From NCBI RefSeq assembly GCF_000382305.1, contig NZ_KB908020.1, positions 1 to 64,000 of the forward strand: DNA of 64,000 bases, in the 5' to 3' direction. How positions within the stretch are numbered: the first letter of the stretch is position 1; every line of letters begins with the position of its first letter. The DNA is from Vitreoscilla stercoraria DSM 513. GTDB taxonomy: Bacteria; Pseudomonadota; Gammaproteobacteria; Burkholderiales; Neisseriaceae. Shown here piece after piece: positions 61,158 to 64,000 of this stretch. The position numbers and the translations under genes are program-made. The notes under the pieces are model-generated. The model searched no databases and was not told the origin of the DNA. It was given only the letters and a program-made list of their open reading frames with translations.

Positions 61158-61210
61158 GCGCGAGGAGTGCTGCAGGGAATACCTCAGGCTCGCCATACAA
61201 CGGCACTCAT
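61158..61210 (+). promoter_or_regulatory. SAH riboswitch
   Basis: GCGAG (61160-61164) pairs with CTCGC (61189-61193). The pseudoknot GAGTGC (61165-61170) pairs with GCACTC (61203-61208). GAGGAGTGCTGCAG, CAGGCTCGC and AACGGCACTC match the SAH-element consensus. It precedes S-adenosylhomocysteine hydrolase, its usual target, and senses SAH to turn the gene on. Confidence 0.92.
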
Positions 61211-61238
61211 CACAACCACTCTTGGAAAGGACACCAAC

Positions 61239-62630
61239 GTGTCAGATTACAAAATTGCTGATATCAGCCTCGCCGCTTGGGGGCGTAAAGAATTGAATAT
61301 TGCCGAAACCGAAATGCCAGGCTTGATGGCTTTGCGCAAAAAATACGGTGAAGAAAAACCTTTGAAAGGCGCGCGCATTGCTGGTTCTTTGCACATGACC
61401 ATTCAAACAGCTGCGTTGATGGAAACTTTGGTGGCTTTGGGCGCGGAATTGCGTTGGGCTTCTTGCAATATTTTCTCAACCCAAGACCACGCAGCTGCTG
61501 CAATGGCTGAAGCGGGCATCCCTGTGTTCGCTTACAAAGGCGAAACTTTGGCGGATTACTGGGAATATGCCCACGAAATTTTCAACTGGGCTGAAGGCTC
61601 AGAAGCCAACATGATTTTGGATGATGGTGGCGATGCGACTTTGTTGTTGATTTTAGGCAGCAAAGCCGAAAAAGACATTTCGGTATTGGACAATCCAGGT
61701 AATGAAGAAGAAACTGTGTTGTTTGCGTCTATCAAAGCACGTTTGCAGCAAGATGCCAACTGGTATTCTACACGCTTGCAACACATTCAAGGCGTGACCG
61801 AAGAAACCACCACAGGCGTACACCGTTTGTACCAAATGCAAGAAAGTGGCGAATTGCCATTCCCTGCTATCAACGTGAACGACTCTGTGACCAAGTCTAA
61901 ATTTGACAATTTGTATGGTTGTCGTGAAAGTTTGGTAGACGGTATCAAACGCGCAACCGATGTGATGATTGCAGGTAAAATTGCCATCGTTGCAGGTTAT
62001 GGCGATGTGGGTAAAGGTTGTGCGCAAAGCTTGCGTGGTTTGGGTGCGACCGTTTGGGTGACTGAAATTGACCCAATTTGCGCGTTACAGGCCGCTATGG
62101 AAGGCTACCGCGTGGTACGCATGAATGATGTGGCAGATCAAGCCGACATCTTTGTGACTACCACAGGCAATGTGAATGTGATTACTCACGAACACATGAA
62201 AGCCATGCGCGACCAAGCGATTGTGTGCAATATCGGTCACTTTGACAGCGAAATTGAAGTGGCAAGCTTGCGTTCTTACGAATGGGACAACATCAAGCCA
62301 CAAGTGGATCACATTGAATTCCCTGATGGCAAACGCATCATCTTGTTGGCTGAAGGCCGCTTGGTAAATTTGGGTTGCGCGACAGGTCACCCATCGTTTG
62401 TCATGAGCAACAGTTTCACCAACCAAGTTTTGGGTCAAATCGAATTGTTTGCTCGTGGCGAACAATATCAAAACGAAGTGTATGTGTTGCCGAAACATTT
62501 GGATGAAATGGTGGCACGTTTGCATTTGGAACGTATTGGTGCCAAATTGACTGAGTTGACTGATGAGCAAGCGGCTTACATCAATGTGCCAAAAGAAGGT
62601 CCTTACAAACCACATCATTACCGTTATTAA
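61239..62630 (+). CDS. ahcY: Adenosylhomocysteinase (463 aa)
   Basis: Hydrolyses S-adenosylhomocysteine to adenosine and homocysteine with bound NAD. Start YKIADISLAAWGRKELNIAE, substrate blocks SCNIFSTQDHAAAAMAE, NAD motif IVAGYGDVGKGCAQSLRGLG, and C-terminal KEGPYKPHHYRY. GTG start at 61239 with GGAAAGG upstream; the open frame back to 61119 runs through the riboswitch and is not coding. Uptake-variant core at 62096-62106. Confidence 0.97.
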   Translation: MSDYKIADISLAAWGRKELNIAETEMPGLMALRKKYGEEKPLKGARIAGSLHMTIQTAALMETLVALGAELRWASCNIFSTQDHAAAAMAEAGIPVFAYKGETLADYWEYAHEIFNWAEGSEANMILDDGGDATLLLILGSKAEKDISVLDNPGNEEETVLFASIKARLQQDANWYSTRLQHIQGVTEETTTGVHRLYQMQESGELPFPAINVNDSVTKSKFDNLYGCRESLVDGIKRATDVMIAGKIAIVAGYGDVGKGCAQSLRGLGATVWVTEIDPICALQAAMEGYRVVRMNDVADQADIFVTTTGNVNVITHEHMKAMRDQAIVCNIGHFDSEIEVASLRSYEWDNIKPQVDHIEFPDGKRIILLAEGRLVNLGCATGHPSFVMSNSFTNQVLGQIELFARGEQYQNEVYVLPKHLDEMVARLHLERIGAKLTELTDEQAAYINVPKEGPYKPHHYRY

Positions 62631-62652
62631 TATTTAATTGAAATAACATCAC

Positions 62653-62680
62653 AGCGCATCTTTGAAGGTGCGCTTTTTTT
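62653..62680 (+). terminator. Terminator after ahcY
   Basis: AGCGCA (62653-62658) and TGCGCT (62669-62674) with a ten-base loop, then seven T. Confidence 0.9.
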
Positions 62681-62804
62681 GTGCAGCAGATTTGCATGCG
62701 AGAGGTTGTCAGCTTTTGTTGAACAAGGTAGAGTAAAAACCAGCATGACAGGCAATGTTTTTCAATCATGATCTCATATTAAAAACACAAACAAAGGCGA
62801 AACC

Positions 62805-63881
62805 ATGCAGTTGAATCAAATTATCCGTCCCGATGTCTTAGCCATGACCGCATACAAAGTAGTCGAGTGTCCTGAAGATTGCTTGAAACTGGATGCCATG
62901 GAAAGTCCTTATGAATATTCAGACGAAATGCGCGCTGAATTGGCCAAGCAACTGGCTCACACACCCATCCACTTGTATCCCACTCCCAAAGCCCAAGGTT
63001 TACCGCAGATGTTGCGTGAACGAGTGGGTATTGTAGAACAAGCTGACATTGTTTTAGGTGCAGGCTCTGATGAACTGATTCGATTATTGACCATGTTGAC
63101 AGGTCAACCAGGCAGTACGATGTTGACCTTAGAGCCCTCGTTTGTCATGTACCGCGTTAACGCGGAATTTTTTGGCATGAAATATGTGGGTGTGCCGCTT
63201 AATGAGGATTTCAGTTTGAATTTGACTGCGGTGTTAGAGGCCATTACCACACATCAGCCGCAATTGATTTTTATTGCTTATCCAAACAATCCAACTGGCG
63301 TACCATTTGCCAAAACCGATGTGGAGCAAATCATTGCTGCAGCCCCTGGTCTGGTGGTGATTGATGAGGCATATGGTGCGTTTTCTTCACACACATTTTT
63401 GCCTGAAGCGGGTTTGAGTGAAAAATTGGTGGTGCTCAGAACTTTGAGCAAAATTGGCTTTGCTGGCTTGCGTGTGGGCTATGCGGTGGGGCATCCGCAG
63501 GTGATGCATGAGCTTAGAAAAGTGACGCCGCCTTACAATATGAATCAATTAAGTCTCACAGCGGCCAAATTTGCTTTACAATACCCGCAGTTTATTGATG
63601 AACACATTAATAAACAAAAATCGGAACGCGAACGCATGCGTACCATGCTCAAAACATGGTCACAAGTGCAAGTCTTCCCTTCGGAAGCCAATTTCATCAC
63701 CATGCGCGTGCCCGATGCCCAAGCTTTGTGGCAGGCGATGCTTGATCACAATATTTTGATTAAAAATTTGCATGGCGTGCATCCTTTGCTTGAGCAATGC
63801 GTGCGCATTACTGTTAGTAAACCAGAACAAAATCAATTGGTCTTAGGCGTCATGCAACAACTGTATGGAACACAATCTTAA
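62805..63881 (+). CDS. hisC: Histidinol-phosphate aminotransferase (358 aa)
   Basis: PLP enzyme of histidine synthesis. Substrate-side blocks LDAMESPYEY, LGAGSDELIRLLTMLTG, FIAYPNNPTGVPF, VVIDEAYGAF and the PLP lysine in LRTLSKIGFAGLRVGYAVG. AAAGG before the ATG. Directly followed by hisB, so a his operon starts here. Confidence 0.96.
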   Translation: MQLNQIIRPDVLAMTAYKVVECPEDCLKLDAMESPYEYSDEMRAELAKQLAHTPIHLYPTPKAQGLPQMLRERVGIVEQADIVLGAGSDELIRLLTMLTGQPGSTMLTLEPSFVMYRVNAEFFGMKYVGVPLNEDFSLNLTAVLEAITTHQPQLIFIAYPNNPTGVPFAKTDVEQIIAAAPGLVVIDEAYGAFSSHTFLPEAGLSEKLVVLRTLSKIGFAGLRVGYAVGHPQVMHELRKVTPPYNMNQLSLTAAKFALQYPQFIDEHINKQKSERERMRTMLKTWSQVQVFPSEANFITMRVPDAQALWQAMLDHNILIKNLHGVHPLLEQCVRITVSKPEQNQLVLGVMQQLYGTQS

Positions 63882-63883
63882 TT

Positions 63884-64000
63884 ATGCGTACCGCTACCGT
63901 TAGCCGCAACACATCAGAAACGCAAATCAGTGTCAGCATCAATTTGGATGGCAAAGGCATAGGCAAATTTGACACAGGCGTACCGTTTTTGGAACACATG
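63884..64000 (+). CDS. hisB: Imidazoleglycerol-phosphate dehydratase, 5' part
   Basis: The first 39 codons, beginning MRTATVSRNTSETQISVSIN, contain FDTGVPFLEHM, the start of the HisB metal-binding region. The gene runs off the window. It begins two bases after the hisC stop, so it is coupled to it. Confidence 0.93.
   Translation, partial: MRTATVSRNTSETQISVSINLDGKGIGKFDTGVPFLEHM

Noticed and set aside
61119..61238. N-terminal extension of ahcY
   Set aside because: It runs through the promoter -10 and the SAH riboswitch; the GTG at 61239 has a ribosome site and matches the family start.

Overview
The window looks like a chromosomal segment of a Neisseriaceae bacterium (Betaproteobacteria), moderately AT-rich. 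The support is the gene content (kdsD-kdsC-lptC-lptA-lptB-rpoN-hpf, glyQ/glyS, DUF1841, short HPF, a Neisseria-style tmRNA tag) and, above all, dozens of copies of a 12-mer AAGCGTCCTGTA (variants AAGCGGCCTGTA, AAGCAGCCTGTA). This 12-mer fits the framework of Neisseriaceae DNA uptake sequences (xxGCnnCCTGnA), but it is not a dialect I recognise. Most copies occur as inverted pairs just after genes, where they double as terminator hairpins; others sit singly inside genes. I cannot name the species.

Region 1 (1-6590): the right-hand part of an integrated mobile element. A P4-type tyrosine integrase sits about 250 bp from the 3' end of ssrA (tmRNA), the probable attachment gene. Behind it lie an AAA-type ATPase, an unknown 291-residue protein, an AlpA-type excisionase/regulator, a small HTH protein, a KilA-N protein and four tightly overlapping unknown small genes, all on the minus strand. 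The alpA promoter region carries five TGGGT-N3-ACCCA-like sites, and the alpA ribosome binding site is buried in a hairpin. The left end of the element lies outside the window.

Region 2 (6590-18335): mostly core genes. These are ssrA, DUF1841, hom, a Mth938-type protein, the queuosine-precursor transporter yhhQ under a preQ1-I riboswitch, thrB, kbp, rpsT, pldA, a DUF502 protein and aspS. One striking unknown is a leucine-rich protein with four copies of an LFxRMRTESVxxFFRN motif in its tail.

Region 3 (18393-24765): an accessory stress/defence-like block. It holds a KAP P-loop NTPase, a double TerD-domain (TerA-like) protein, a TerD-vWA (TerF-like) gene broken by a frameshift, HdeD, a coiled-coil protein behind a poly-G tract, and a DUF2798 membrane protein.

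Region 4 (25057-29644): a small apparent regulon. An XRE-cupin regulator precedes a cupin plus old-yellow-enzyme-type oxidoreductase operon, and a convergent polyamine-type binding lipoprotein follows. The two outer promoters share a 58-bp element, 51/58 identical, with a perfect 12-bp inverted repeat over the -35 region.

Region 5 (29892-46331): an SNase-type nuclease, small secreted unknowns, a decayed gene, an AAHS-family MFS transporter, a long AI-2E permease fused to a GAF domain, YihY, DUF202, a BigR-YeeE-YeeE-persulfide dioxygenase sulfide locus with a 28-bp perfect palindrome, a DUF262/DUF1524 (GmrSD-like) defence gene flanked by uptake-sequence hairpins, glyS/glyQ and an OmpA-like protein.

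Region 6 (46700-64000): an amine-oxidase-type FAD enzyme, metQ, dppABCDF, the Kdo/LPS-transport/rpoN/hpf operon, two tiny membrane-protein genes, ahcY behind an SAH riboswitch, hisC and the start of hisB.
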